A stretch of DNA of 64,000 bases from Nereocystis luetkeana (Eukaryota; Sar; Phaeophyceae; Laminariales; Laminariaceae), in assembly GCA_031213475.1 (NCBI GenBank), contig JARUPZ010000009.1:12426961-12490960 (forward strand). The letters are read 5' to 3'. Of this stretch, positions 43,401 to 49,029 are shown piece after piece; position 1 is the first letter of the stretch; each line of letters opens with the position of its first letter. The position numbers were made by a program, and so were the translations under genes. The notes under the pieces were generated by a model that saw only the letters and a program-made list of their open reading frames with translations, was not told the origin of the DNA and ran no database searches.

Positions 43401-45167
43401 GAATAACGCCTCTCCCGCACAAAACCGAGAACTCCCGACCAAAAAAAAAATTGAAAACACTTCACTCGTGACGCGTTGCGCACTAGGCGCGTCAAACACG
43501 GCACATACCGCAGACGCGTGACAAACGGGGCAGGGTCACGTAGGGGGATACTATTGGCATAAATAGAAAAGGATGCAACGCCTCAGGGGCTGGGAAAACC
43601 TCAACCACGCCTGAAAAAATATACGTGACGTTTGTGTGGGGGATCGAAATCGACTTGATTTTAGTATTGGGAATGATTAACTTGGTTTTTGTGTGGGGGC
43701 CGAAAATGACTTGATTTTAGTATTGGGAATGATTAACTTGGTTTTTGTGCGGGGGCCGAAAATGACTTCCTTTTAGGGTGGGGTCGAAATTGACTTGGCT
43801 TTAGTGTTGGCACCGATGTACTTCTTTTTTTGTGTGGGTGGTCGAAAGTTACTTTTGCTTCTTGTGTGGGTGGTCGAATTTTTTATCTTCGAGTATATGT
43901 GCGGGCCGGAAATAGCTTGCTTTTAGTGTGGGGGAACAAAATTGACCCGGTTTTTGTCTGGGTGGACGAAACAGACTTGGTTTTCTTGCGCGGACCGAAA
44001 ATGACTTGTTTTTGTGGGGGGGATGGAAATGGACGTGGTTTTTGTGTGGATGGTCGAACTTGAATTGCTTCTTGTGTTCAGGCGGAAACTACTTGGGTTG
44101 AGTGTGGGGATTGATATCTGAATCATGGTGCATCTTTTATTTATGTTTTTACCGTTTTACTGGTTTTGCCATCCGACAACAAGGTATGTGCAGCATGAGC
44201 GTCAACGGTGATCACCCTTAAAACCGTCAATTTTTGAGTTTTTGAAACAGCCATTACCCGAAAGGACAAAACCAAGCGAAAACAAAAGCAAAGAGGAAAG
44301 CTGTTGACGTTTTATCGCGTTTTGTTGGTGCATGCTTCAGTCGTTTCGTCGGTTGTGATGACGGATTTTGTATCTCGGACTACGTACGCCGGGAGACATA
44401 TCCTACGCGACACACATGATATGAAGTGCTGTAATTTGAGCAACCCTTGCCGTTAGGATTCAAAGAAGGGTGAAGCACGATGCATGCATGCTTTTTCTCT
44501 TTTTCGTTGTCGATTCGATTCTCATCTGGTTGAAGGTTCAGGCGCGACTTTTTAACAGGTTCTGTGGGAAGTGCTACGATCCATCGCGAGCTCGGATGCA
44601 AATGACGCGTCGAAATGACTCTTTCATGTGAAACGTAAACGCACACATGGGGATAAAATCCTTCGAGCCCCGCCTACTACGGCCTACTACGGCCATGCAT
44701 GATATTTTGTCCCCCCCCTCCTCCCCTTCCGCGAGCTCCGTCTCGAAAGGAATGCGTGGTCAATGGCCAAATGGCTGAGGCAAGCAACAAATGAGTACCC
44801 CCCCCCCCCCCTTCCCTTCTCCTTCCACCCCAACTCCACTCCACTCCACTCCACCCCCCGCCCGTCTCCCCCCGCACCCCCCACCCACTCCCCCCGCTTT
44901 TCTCCCCCTCTTATCCCCCCACCCTACCCGCACCCCCTACCAACATTCTCCGGGGCGTGTGACCCACCCACCCTTGCACAGGTACCCTGGGATAACTGCA
45001 CCAGCGAGGACATGTACCGGCGGATAGTCATGCGGGGGGAGCGACCTCTAATGCCTGTTGATGCCATTCCTGATTTGGCTGCGATGGTGAGGCGGTGCTG
45101 GGGTTCCTCACCAGAGAGCAGGCCTTCCTTTCACGACATCGTTGCCGGATTGAGGTCCCCCCCCTAG
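16605..45167 (+). CDS. Leucine-rich-repeat receptor kinase, 20 exons seen, 5' exon missing
   Basis: A single-pass membrane receptor kinase is inferred, sensing an unknown ligand with LRRs outside the cell and phosphorylating Ser/Thr (or Tyr) inside. Exons: 16605-16793, 17748-17822, 22935-23006, 23244-23315, 26032-26103, 26880-26954, 27466-27537, 27675-27758, 28038-28106, 28462-28479, 28568-30582, 31630-31764, 32224-32409, 33206-33289, 35429-35578, 37756-37986, 39045-39164, 40504-40620, 41981-42163, 44982-45167. They join in frame to about 1400 residues ending at TAG. Residues 1-63 are the N-terminal cap, 64-260 LRRs, about 354-377 the membrane helix, 378-937 a Gly/Ser linker, 938-1072 helical, 1098-1400 kinase. 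All kinase signatures are present, so it looks active. The first exon, with start codon and signal peptide, was not identified; a pyrimidine tract and AG precede 16605, so it lies upstream. Exon calls were made by eye from frame, GT/AG and family pattern, without transcripts. Confidence 0.88.
16853..16961. mobile_element. M1 MITE, copy 7 (intron 1)
   Basis: From TATTACGGGGGATCATAG to GGTCCCCCGTAATA, 60 bases after exon 1. Confidence 0.82.
17316..17423. mobile_element. M1 MITE, copy 8 (intron 1)
   Basis: From TTTTACGGAGGGCCAAAG to GGCCCCCCGTAATA. A TATTTAATA scar lies 15 bases before it at 17293. Confidence 0.8.
17748..17822 (+). CDS. LRR kinase exon 2: one LRR
   Basis: Translates as GTLPELKDGQLSG then LQFLFMRSNKLSG, one leucine-rich repeat of 25 residues. 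Acceptor gcgacag, donor gtgatg, both phase 1. The intron that follows is 5.1 kb and holds MITEs, the hAT-like element and CAG tracts. Confidence 0.85.
17930..18004. mobile_element. piggyBac-like MITE, copy 5 (intron 2)
   Basis: CCCGTTTTGGGGACAAACC and AAAACGGGACTGCGGTGC arms, then AAGGTTAA on the right. Confidence 0.65.
18153..18273. mobile_element. M1 MITE, copy 9 (intron 2)
   Basis: From GTATTCCGGGGGACCAAAG to GGTCCCCAATAATA with a short internal insertion. Confidence 0.75.
18665..18930. repeat. About 70-bp tandem array, 3-4 units
   Basis: Units share ACAGACNNNNATCTA, then TTGAAG/TTCAAG, then TTTGTCCCCTAA and CCG. The unit resembles one arm of the piggyBac-like MITE. Confidence 0.55.
19514..19628. 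mobile_element. M1 MITE, copy 10 (intron 2)
   Basis: Whole but for an internal insertion: other copies read AAAAACCTATATATTTAACC, this one AAAAACC then CACCAGGTA then TATATTTAACC. Confidence 0.82.
19659..19762. mobile_element. piggyBac-like MITE, copy 6 (intron 2)
   Basis: CCCTTCTAGGACCGCAATC to TGCAGTCCTAAAAGGG with an internal duplication of GGGGACAA. Confidence 0.68.
19848..20076. mobile_element. M1 MITE, copy 11, split by another M1
   Basis: Outer halves 19848-19922 and 20032-20076 join as CTTTACTAACAATATT, the normal M1 centre. It also carries TACCGGTA (19869) and TACCAGGTA (20053) insertions. Confidence 0.85.
19923..20031. mobile_element. M1 MITE, copy 12, nested in copy 11
   Basis: Complete copy from TA-TTACGGGCGACC to GGTCCTCCGTAA-TA. 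Its insertion point shows the target duplication is TA, the signature of Tc1/mariner-type transposition. Confidence 0.87.
20278..21444. mobile_element. hAT-type non-autonomous transposon
   Basis: Ends are 15-base inverted repeats, TAGAGCCTGGTATCA and TGATACCAGGCTCTA, flanked by the same 8 bases CTGCGCAT (20270-20277 and 21445-21452). The target fits the hAT consensus nTnnnnAn and the tip fits YARNG. The 1.17-kb interior is ATATC-rich with broad inverted symmetry and shows no transposase. Confidence 0.85.
21570..22265. repeat. CAG-rich block (intron 2)
   Basis: Pure (CAG)n at 21860-21914 and 22117-22158, with GCTTGC/CAGCAG variants between. Open frames on both strands are repeat artefacts (poly-Ser, poly-Gln, poly-Ala). 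Confidence 0.8.
22475..22584. mobile_element. M1 MITE, copy 13 (intron 2)
   Basis: From TTAGTGCGGGGGACCATAG to GGTCCCCCGTAATA. Confidence 0.8.
22935..23006 (+). CDS. LRR kinase exon 3: one LRR
   Basis: GTIPTSLQGLTNLTLL then DLGENDLEG, a canonical 24-residue plant-type LRR (IPxxLxxLxxLxxLxLxxNxLxG). Acceptor gaacag, donor gtacag, phase 1 at both ends. Confidence 0.9.
23244..23315 (+). CDS. LRR kinase exon 4: one LRR
   Basis: GAIPAEIANIPRLATL then KLDNNHLSG, 24 residues. Acceptor gatgcag, donor gtaaac, phase 1 both sides. The intron after it carries an 83-bp minisatellite. Confidence 0.9.
23507..23925. repeat. 83-bp minisatellite, nearly 5 units (intron 4)
   Basis: Unit start ACGTGCGAAGAA recurs at 23507, 23590, 23673, about 23756 and 23839. 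Each unit holds CACGTTGGACAGATAGATC and two ATCAGATAGATCATC-like steps. Confidence 0.85.
24240..25120. other. Unassigned, A-rich, intron 4
   Basis: Possible old element; holds the palindrome GCCGATGTTGGGCCAACATC near 24401 and several A runs. No protein family recognised. Confidence 0.4.
25130..25520. repeat. About 42-base degenerate repeat (intron 4)
   Basis: Steps of GAGGTTGCGCCGCA and GGCGTTTCGGTTCC-like sequence, about seven units. Confidence 0.6.
26032..26103 (+). CDS. LRR kinase exon 5: one LRR
   Basis: GDVPRELGKAKILTHL then SLNDNSLEG, 24 residues. The acceptor is actaag, weaker than its neighbours but preceded by a T-rich tract; donor gtaagg; phase 1 both sides. Confidence 0.87.
26340..26530 (+). 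repeat. TGTATGATC repeat plus GCCGGGTAGGA block (intron 5)
   Basis: Same composite as at 12860-13010: ten TGTATGATC-like steps, CATGTTGCCGGGTAGGAGCC, then GGATCTGTACTACACAG. Confidence 0.6.
26880..26954 (+). CDS. LRR kinase exon 6: one LRR
   Basis: GFLPPELGALSSLRTL then NLGGNGNLEG, 25 residues, one more than the norm. Acceptor gcttgcag, donor gtgccg, phase 1. A long GGGA-rich tract begins about 10 bases into the next intron. Confidence 0.88.
26963..27172 (+). repeat. GGGA/GGGAGA purine tract (intron 6)
   Basis: Starts 9 bases after exon 6. Strand-asymmetric polypurine that could form triplex or quadruplex structures. Confidence 0.8.
27466..27537 (+). CDS. LRR kinase exon 7: one LRR
   Basis: GPIPAGIGNLTRLRTL then NLSANGLSG, 24 residues, the best consensus LRR in the gene. 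Acceptor ggcacag, donor gtgaga, phase 1 both sides. Confidence 0.9.
27675..27758 (+). CDS. LRR kinase exon 8: one longer LRR
   Basis: GEIETEFGSLALSQGG then HLSLDFSNNFLSG, 28 residues, so it has a 4-residue insertion in the convex side of the repeat. Acceptor ctccag, donor gtgggt, phase 1. A CTA/CTG microsatellite follows directly in the intron. Confidence 0.86.
27791..27908 (+). repeat. CTG/CTA microsatellite (intron 8)
   Basis: CTGCTACTGCTG steps turning into (CTA)n at 27855-27905. Confidence 0.8.
28038..28106 (+). CDS. LRR kinase exon 9: last LRR
   Basis: GGVPAGLVEDNLAFL then DLSGNYLDG, 23 residues, closing the LRR solenoid. Acceptor tgcacag, donor gtcagg (weak), phase 1 both sides. Confidence 0.85.
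28107..28461. other. Intron 9, TTG/GTC-rich
   Basis: T/G-rich with TCTTGTGTGTCTCG and TCTTGCGTGTG steps; no element recognised. Confidence 0.5.
28462..28479 (+). CDS. LRR kinase exon 10: 18-base micro-exon
   Basis: Encodes only ASSVSL plus the first base of a Tyr codon. Called because exon 9 ends in phase 1, reading straight on from acceptor aatacag meets a stop, and a strong gtaagc donor at 28480 with an acceptor atcag at 28567 restores the long open frame exactly. An alternative is a different acceptor or an unspliced form. Confidence 0.6.
28568..30582 (+). CDS. LRR kinase exon 11: stalk, membrane helix, Gly/Ser-rich linker
   Basis: The largest exon, about 671 residues. It opens with a Pro/Thr stalk (repeats such as PTPSPTLKPT), then GDGGEL repeats, then a membrane helix at 28834-28902 (VTIGLSTAVAALFACVAGGL followed by WRKK, so the C-terminal side is cytoplasmic). 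About 560 residues of low-complexity Gly/Ser/Asp sequence follow (28903-30500), ending in a predicted helix DKILHAVRVAAKVAQSSS. Ends phase 0 at gtaagt. The linker is far longer than in typical plant LRR receptor kinases and is probably disordered. G+C and GGT/GGC repeats suggest growth by slippage. Confidence 0.83.
30640..30790. repeat. GATC-rich composite repeat, intron 11
   Basis: TTGTATGATCTAGCTCATG then TTGCCGGGTGGGACCCG, the same composite as 12860 and 26340. Confidence 0.55.
30880..31615 (+). repeat. ACCGTT hexamer-like array (intron 11)
   Basis: Over 100 ACCGTTAC / ACCACTACC steps ending right before the acceptor of exon 12. Larger duplicated blocks (GTAGTTCCGTTTGCTGATGG at 31231 and 31411) lie inside. 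Open frames here are artefacts. Confidence 0.8.
31630..31764 (+). CDS. LRR kinase exon 12: helical region, part 1
   Basis: VGALVEALVGVAEDHRGNSG then FDKSRRLCSSLVVVLQKG and ERLLAVV, 45 residues, amphipathic helices. Phase 0 at acceptor gagccag and donor gtgagg. A MITE sits 33 bases into the following intron. Confidence 0.8.
31798..31907. mobile_element. M1 MITE, copy 14 (intron 12)
   Basis: From TATTACGGGGGGACCAAAG to GGCCCCCCGTAATA, 33 bases after exon 12. Confidence 0.83.
31925..32223 (+). pseudogene. Two decayed copies of the exon 13 start
   Basis: GGTCGACATGAGCAACTACT at 32097 and TTGACATGATCAAATACTAC at 31938 match GTCGATATGATCAACTACTA inside exon 13 (32289). For the nearer copy, similarity extends back through the exon start and acceptor (32017-32096 against 32208-32288). 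Each copy then runs into a C-rich tract instead of the rest of the exon. They lack a usable acceptor, so they should not be spliced. Confidence 0.7.
32224..32409 (+). CDS. LRR kinase exon 13: helical region, part 2
   Basis: ESRDGAGAILLRCVQDDLRA then IVDMINYYQSQRYLPRV and WKATMYKRRHQEAEASVV, 62 residues. This helical bundle (acidic helix, 'xLxxVxxLIxxYxSxxxLxKV', basic helix) resembles the segment often found before the kinase domain in brown-algal TKL kinases (from memory of the family). Phase 0, acceptor ggcag, donor gtgagt. Degenerate copies of its 5' part lie just upstream. Confidence 0.83.
32510..32950 (+). repeat. GTATGYGCT nonamer array (intron 13)
   Basis: About 45 steps such as CTGTATGTGCTGTATGCG. 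Open frames of Cys/Val/Met are artefacts. GCTCAACATTT is repeated four times at 33108-33152. Confidence 0.75.
33206..33289 (+). CDS. LRR kinase exon 14: helical region, part 3
   Basis: TQLNVDVLEQVASLHSEVKA then ITGSAISE, 28 residues, probably the last helix before the kinase domain. Acceptor cccccag, donor gtgcgt, phase 0 both sides. Confidence 0.82.
33290..34920. other. Intron 14, first part: dispersed 60-80-base unit
   Basis: Five diverged copies of CTCAAAGGAGCAGTCCCGAC with TTTCAAACTTGAAG-like tails near 33352, 33420, 34510, 34650 and 34728. 33735-33975 is a GATGATCTATCTGTA array. No gene. Confidence 0.5.
34926..35228 (+). repeat. ACGATA hexamer array (intron 14)
   Basis: About 50 steps of AACGATA/GCGATA/ATCGATA; lies before the decayed exon 15 copy. 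Confidence 0.8.
35250..35355 (+). pseudogene. Decayed copy of exon 15 start
   Basis: CGAAGCTAGGAGGCAGCAAA ... TCAGATTCCATTCTTATCTCC ... AACTGATCGGGTTG lines up with 35431-35530 of exon 15, 172 bases on, at roughly 70% identity by eye. The copy ends at the same glycine-loop region. It has a gtaact inside, so it cannot give a full exon. Confidence 0.75.
35429..35578 (+). CDS. LRR kinase exon 15: kinase start, P-loop and ATP lysine
   Basis: A basic stretch GEARRKRRERLIAQEEL, then ISEELIGSGGSGEVYLADFG and INAAAK. The glycine loop is GSGGSGEV and the final Lys is the ATP-anchoring (subdomain II) lysine. Acceptor gataatag, donor gtgatt, phase 0. A decayed copy of its first 100 bases lies 172 bases upstream. 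Confidence 0.9.
36509..36615. mobile_element. M1 MITE, copy 15 (intron 15)
   Basis: From TATTACGGGGGACCATAG to GGCCCCCCGTAAAA. Confidence 0.8.
37128..37250 (+). repeat. (GGGA)n tract (intron 15)
   Basis: About 28 units of GGGA with GACGGAGG variants at the left. Open frames on both strands are artefacts. Confidence 0.88.
37548..37662 (+). repeat. 110-bp dispersed module, copy 3
   Basis: GGTGTCTGTATCAGGAGCAG through AAGGAGTACCCCCCCC; 94 bases before exon 16. Confidence 0.65.
37756..37986 (+). CDS. LRR kinase exon 16: kinase N-lobe and hinge
   Basis: 77 residues. Contains the alpha-C helix with its Glu (SAFLMELQHM), then SPHIVNAFGIIT, then strand 5 and hinge KLVLVMEFMPGGDLFRFV. Met-Glu at the hinge suggests a Met gatekeeper-side residue as in many TKL kinases. 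Acceptor tgttag, donor gtacga, phase 0. Confidence 0.9.
38085..38318 (+). repeat. (AGT)n microsatellite (intron 16)
   Basis: Over 70 AGT/AGG/AAT triplets. The poly-Ser, poly-Val and poly-Leu frames are artefacts. Confidence 0.88.
38740..39044 (+). repeat. Duplicated intron 16 tail with C tract between copies
   Basis: GGGCATGAGCCTTTAGACCT (38811) matches GGACATAAGCCTAGACCTGT (38986), 175 bases apart, and both continue to CTTCGTCTGC / CCTCGTCTGC. The first copy turns into a C tract (38871-38893) where the second meets the exon 17 acceptor. Confidence 0.7.
39045..39164 (+). CDS. LRR kinase exon 17: catalytic loop
   Basis: DARRIIRGIAEGMAFLH then WHGDLKSLNVLLD. HGD replaces HRD but the catalytic Asp, the Lys two residues on, and the metal-binding Asn are all kept, a combination common in TKL kinases. 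40 residues, acceptor ggacag, donor gtagga, phase 0. Confidence 0.92.
39322..39426 (+). repeat. (TCTG)n microsatellite (intron 17)
   Basis: About 25 units of TGTC/TCTG, followed at 39500-39560 by ACCACC steps. Confidence 0.88.
39600..40239. other. Intron 17 middle, unassigned
   Basis: GGTTCTACGATAGAGGTTC (39750) and its inverted form CTACCTCTATCGTAGAACG (39978) bracket 230 bases. No gene recognised. Confidence 0.4.
40240..40437 (+). pseudogene. Decayed copy of the intron 17 end and exon 18 start
   Basis: GGCACATCCCACTGCACGAA ... CAGTCGAGGGACCTG (40326-40367) matches exon 18 at 40516-40557, 190 bases on; similarity extends back into the intron. Exon-like sequence then gives way to about 33 C residues. 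The acceptor is changed, so this copy should be skipped. Confidence 0.75.
40504..40620 (+). CDS. LRR kinase exon 18: DFG, activation loop, APE
   Basis: Starts ISDFGTSHCTELS and ends FSYKWAAPE; DFG and APE are intact, with Ser/Thr available for activation-loop phosphorylation. 39 residues, acceptor gaccag, donor gtgggt, phase 0. A decayed copy of its start lies 190 bases upstream beside a long C tract. Confidence 0.92.
40621..41980. other. Intron 18: unassigned, short ATCGAA repeats at the end
   Basis: GATCATC-rich at 40690-40900; 41800-41945 has AATATCAACTACC / ATCGAATAC steps. TACCTGGTA (41656) and TACCAGGTA (41674) form a close inverted pair. Confidence 0.45.
41981..42163 (+). CDS. LRR kinase exon 19: insert and kinase subdomain IX
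   Basis: About 40 residues of polar insert (VLDPSRRSHQQREASGQ...) precede FMSDVYSFGIVGWEVLSTQ, the DVYSFG segment of TKL kinases. The insert between APE and DVYSFG is longer than usual. Acceptor atcacag, donor gtacaa, phase 0. Confidence 0.88.
42377..42485. mobile_element. M1 MITE, copy 16 (intron 19)
   Basis: From TATTACGGGGGACCATAG to GCGCCCCCCCGCAATA; the last 13 bases are then duplicated. Confidence 0.8.
42486..43630. other. Intron 19, first part, unassigned
   Basis: 42510-42720 is rich in CCATGG/CATGGNC palindromes. No gene recognised. Confidence 0.4.
43630..44115 (+). repeat. About 60-base tandem array (intron 19)
   Basis: Steps of TTAACTTGGTTTTTGTGTGG then GGGCCGAAAATGACTTGATT; the best pair, near 43650 and 43712, is almost identical, the rest diverged. 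About 8-9 units. Confidence 0.78.
44725..44808 (+). repeat. 110-bp dispersed module, copy 4 (intron 19)
   Basis: GCTCCGTCTCGAAAGGAATG to CAACAAATGAGTACCCCCC, then C-rich DNA up to exon 20. Confidence 0.65.
44982..45167 (+). CDS. LRR kinase exon 20: kinase C-lobe and stop
   Basis: VPWDNCTSEDMYRRIVMRGE then IPDLAAMVRRCW then ESRPSFHDIVAGL and a TAG. The conserved subdomain XI Arg (ESRPSF) is present. Acceptor gcacag, phase 0. The protein ends soon after the kinase domain, with no C-terminal tail domain. Confidence 0.9.
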   Translation, partial: VPWDNCTSEDMYRRIVMRGERPLMPVDAIPDLAAMVRRCWGSSPESRPSFHDIVAGLRSPP

Positions 45168-46139
45168 CCACGAATGATGGGGAGGAGGGACGAGGGGGAG
45201 GTCGGGAGGGAAAGGGAAGGGGGAGGAGGGGGAGGGGAGGCGTTTCCCTAGTCTTGCAAGCTTTGATTTGAAGACAGATGGGAGGCGAAGGGGAGGGGGG
45301 GGGAGGGTTCGGAAGTGAGGAGGTGGGGTAGGTGGCGGTGTACTACTGTTAAGATGCTGCTACAGTAGCGTTCGGTCCTATTGATTTGTGTCCCAGTTGA
45401 TCTGGCGTTTTGGTCGCTTTACTTCTCCCGTTGTGTTTTCCGTTTTGCCTTGTGCTTTCCGGTTTTTCCTTTTTTGGTGGCGTTTTTTTTTCCAGTGCAC
45501 TTTCGGTTCGGTTTGTTTCGTTTTCGTGCCTTTTCATTTTTGTGTTTTATTTTTTGCGGTGTATTTTTTTGCTTTTTCTTCTCCAGTTCCGGTTTTGTCT
45601 TACGATTATATAAATATATATACATATATTTTGGTGTTTAATAAGTCACCATACGCACACACTCAAGAGCCTGTCGCTCATTTTATTCTTACGTGTCTTT
45701 CCCCTCACGGTCTTCCTTTGTTGGTGGCGCGGTTTGCACACTGGAAACATGGAGCCAGCACGACCCCGCCGGCCATATGGAATAAATGCCTGCTGCTGAT
45801 AGAAGGGGAGGCTCTGAAAGCTTTCCACCCGTCGGCGATATATATTCGGTTGTAGCAGATCGTTGACAGATTATCAATTCACACTGCATGATTTAGGTGT
45901 TTGGGGGAAGGTATATCCCTGGCGTGCACGATCTAAAGCTCATGTGGCCGGGTTCGGAGCCGTGTAAGGTGCATGACCTGGGCCATGTTTTCTGGGTTGT
46001 ACAGACCGTTCACAGCGCGTCGCAGCGGCAGGCTAGGAACTACAGTAGATGCTCTATCGAATGTATCTGTAGATGATCAACCTGCCCGGCCTGTGAAGCA
46101 GTTTGGTGATGTGAATCTGAACATGTCACAGGCTAGTAT
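45168..46139. other. Downstream of the receptor gene
   Basis: 3' UTR region: GGGGAGG-rich to 45340, T-rich 45420-45600 and ATATATAC near 45607. No poly-A signal can be named with confidence. No further gene. Confidence 0.45.
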
Positions 46140-46187
46140 ATTTATATATATACCAGGTATACGATATAAATATAATATATACCAGGT

Positions 46188-46240
<53 letters not shown>

Positions 46241-46290
46241 CCTGGTATATATTATATATATTATACCTGGTATATATATTCCTGGTAGGA
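46140..46290. repeat. AT tract carrying four TACC(A/T)GGTA scars
   Basis: (AT)n with TACCAGGTA at 46151 and 46180 and TACCTGGTA at 46239 and 46264, arranged as an inverted pair of pairs. Confidence 0.75.
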
Positions 46291-47960
46291 GATTTATCGC
46301 AGCGCCTTGCAACCGAAGATGGTTGATAAACCGAAATTTATCAGCGTTCTGAAACAAACGACCCTACCTTTCTAATTCATGCTGGGCTGTTTATCGTTGG
46401 TGGACCCATAGTCTACTGCTGTAAGGCAATTCATTGGCTTGTGATTTTTGAGCTTGGAATCGTTCGGCTGGTCACGCGTTCATCCCTGTTTTTTGGTTTA
46501 TACCAGGTACATTGATAGTGCAAGGGTAGTAGTTACCAGTAGTACATGACGCCTGTTCACAGGAGGGGCGAAAATAATGGCGGGCTGAGATTTTCAGGGG
46601 AAAAATAAGGCCTGAGGTTGATATCTTGAATCTACTGTATGTAGTGTTGGTCAACACTTGCGACCCATCCCGGACTTGAATATTGGAACCGTTCGGGGAG
46701 ACCGGTTTTTACATTTATGTCCAGCGCGGAACTATTAAATAGGTGTCTTTTGCTGCTGTACGTTGTACCAGGTGTGCACAGTGCTTATGCACCTGGTATT
46801 GTTTTGCGGTCCTTTTTTTTCCCTCGTTTTTTTTTTTTTTTTTTTTTTTCGTTTGGTGTGTGTGTTTGCACCATGCGTGTCGGCTTTCCGAGCCGCAGGG
46901 AGCGTCAGCAAAAACGTGCTCCCATTCTGCCCGGGAACGATACGCACACGTTTTGCATTGACTTCAGAGTCCAACCGGGAGCTAAATGTCCGTCGAGAGT
47001 GGTACCTATTATTAGGAGACCGGCGGCGTTTTACCCCTTGACTGGAGACCGGCCCTTTCAAAACTGCTAACCTGCAACGAAGTTAGTGGGCCACGTTACT
47101 CGATGTTAGTGTGGCGTCACATTGGTTTCTGCAATTCTGAAAGGGCAATGCCCAGAGAGGGCTTGTTAGGCCTTCACAGGCCCGAAACGTGCAAAACAAA
47201 ACGAGCCAAGGAAGGTAACAAAAGGCCCAACAGGCCGAAACCACCTTGAAGAAAACATTTGTTTTTTTACCAAAAACGGGCGTGACGCGCCCGAAAAGGC
47301 CGGTCTTCCATGAGAATTATTTAGTATCAGGGCCGACGGGAATGAAGAAGCCCTCGTCCCGCCCTTACTTTGAAGTTTGAATGATCTGTGGACGGGAGTG
47401 ACCTTTTATTATTGACATATTTTTGGTGTTGCGATTTTGGCCATGAAGCCTTCCGGCTGGTTTGGAGCTGGGGCTCGTTAGAAAGCGCTCATCTCTCTGA
47501 TGCCATGGCACACGATTTCTTAGTGCAGTGGAATTGACCCGCCGGCCGCTGCTTGGCTGACGGTATTAGCCCGCTGACGGCTGAATGGTTGATGGGAATT
47601 GATCCGCCGTAGTTGTGCTTTCTTCGCTCGGGTTTAGTGATATTTTGTCAGTTACCACCACCGGAGCATGCACGGCTGTGGTCCCTTCGTGTTGTAAGCA
47701 TCATACTCGGGGGAAGGGGGGCGAGGAGGGGCACATCTTTTTCAACGGCTGCTAGGTATTCTACTTCTTTATAAGCACAACAACAAGAGTAGGCATTTAT
47801 AGGCTCACCGCATTGAGCTCTTTGGAGGGGACGTTATTATATCTTGAAGGCGTATTTTCCTGACTTGTTAGGGTCGAGTGATGGGTTGCTTGTTGCCCCG
47901 CATGCGATGTGACAAGGCAGGCGTGAAGGCAATGAGAGGTGACATTTTTGTTTTTGTTAG
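46291..47960. other. Unassigned; hairpin-rich at 47130-47310
   Basis: T run 46829-46849. At 47140-47200 CTGAAAGGGCAATGCCC and AGGCCTTCACAGGCCCGAAA form short hairpins like those seen in some LINE 3' UTRs. No ORF of known family. Confidence 0.4.
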
Positions 47961-47984
47961 GATAGGCGTTTGAGCCACGTTGTA

Positions 47985-48435
47985 GAGTTTCGCCGTAGAG
48001 CTAGATTGTCGGGGCACGCTGAGCTAGGCTGTCGGGCTATGCTGTCAACTCAGATGTCGAGCTACAGTAGGTCGGCCAGCTAGGCTGTCGATGGGCTAAT
48101 ATTGTCGGGTGGTACTGCCGCGCTTCGCTGTCGAGCTAGGCTGCAAGGGTGCGCCGTAGAGCTGGCTAGGCACTCGAGCTAGGCTATGTTGTGGAGCTAG
48201 TGATGAGCTGGATGCTGTATGTAGAGCTAGCTACGTATGAACTATGCCGCAGAGTTAGGCTGACGCACATCGCTGGCAGCTAGACTGTCGAGCTACGGTA
48301 TCGAGCTACACTGCTGCTGAGCGAAGCTGCGCGGTCAAGCTGTTGATGGTGAGTTACCCTGTATGTAGAGCTGTGGCCGAGATGCCCAGGAGAACTACCA
48401 TACTACTGCAGGCCGTAGAGCGAGGCTGGCTCGCA
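47985..48435 (+). repeat. GAGCTAGGCTGTCG degenerate array
   Basis: About 20 imperfect steps of 15-25 bases containing TCGAGCTAGGCTG. Confidence 0.65.
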
Positions 48436-49029
48436 ATTCTGACAGCAACTAGTACACTGTCGAGCAAGACGGTGCAAGCTATGAACCTCCCATCCTTCCA
48501 TGTTGTTATTCGTCGTGTTCGGACTACTTTTTTTTGTTTTGACTGTTGTTTTGTTTTGACAGGCGACGGTCCGTGTCAAACTCAGGACAGAAAACTATCA
48601 CGCCTTCCACCGCTGGCAAAAACTATGCCACACTTACTCCGAGTAGTTTTCGCTTAAAATACAGGTTCTATTTCCGGAGAACTGCTTGGAATTAGGTTCA
48701 TTTTTAGCGGAGAGCTAGAGGGGGAAGGGGATTCATCGGATACTTTTCGCAATCACTTGTGGCATGGTTTTTGATGCCAGTTTGTTGGCCAGTTGCATTT
48801 TTCCCTGCACGGGATGAACGGAGTGGGTTGAGCGCTGTACGTATGCGGCTGATCATGGATGCAAGCGTCAGTCCATCTCGCCAGGACGCCCCGTTTGTTC
48901 TGGGTAGTGTCGTCAGGGCAACAGGGGGTGTTGTCCATGAGGCCCAAATTGTGCCGCCCAGAGCGCGAAGAGGCACGCACGTCGCACGAGCACAGCCTTG
49001 CCTTTGTGTTCCCGGTACTAATTTAGTGG
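48436..49029. other. Unassigned; one open minus frame
   Basis: Minus frame 48976-48704 (90 codons, RSSRAGKNATGQQTGIK) has no stop but no family was recognised; codon use is unremarkable. Confidence 0.35.
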
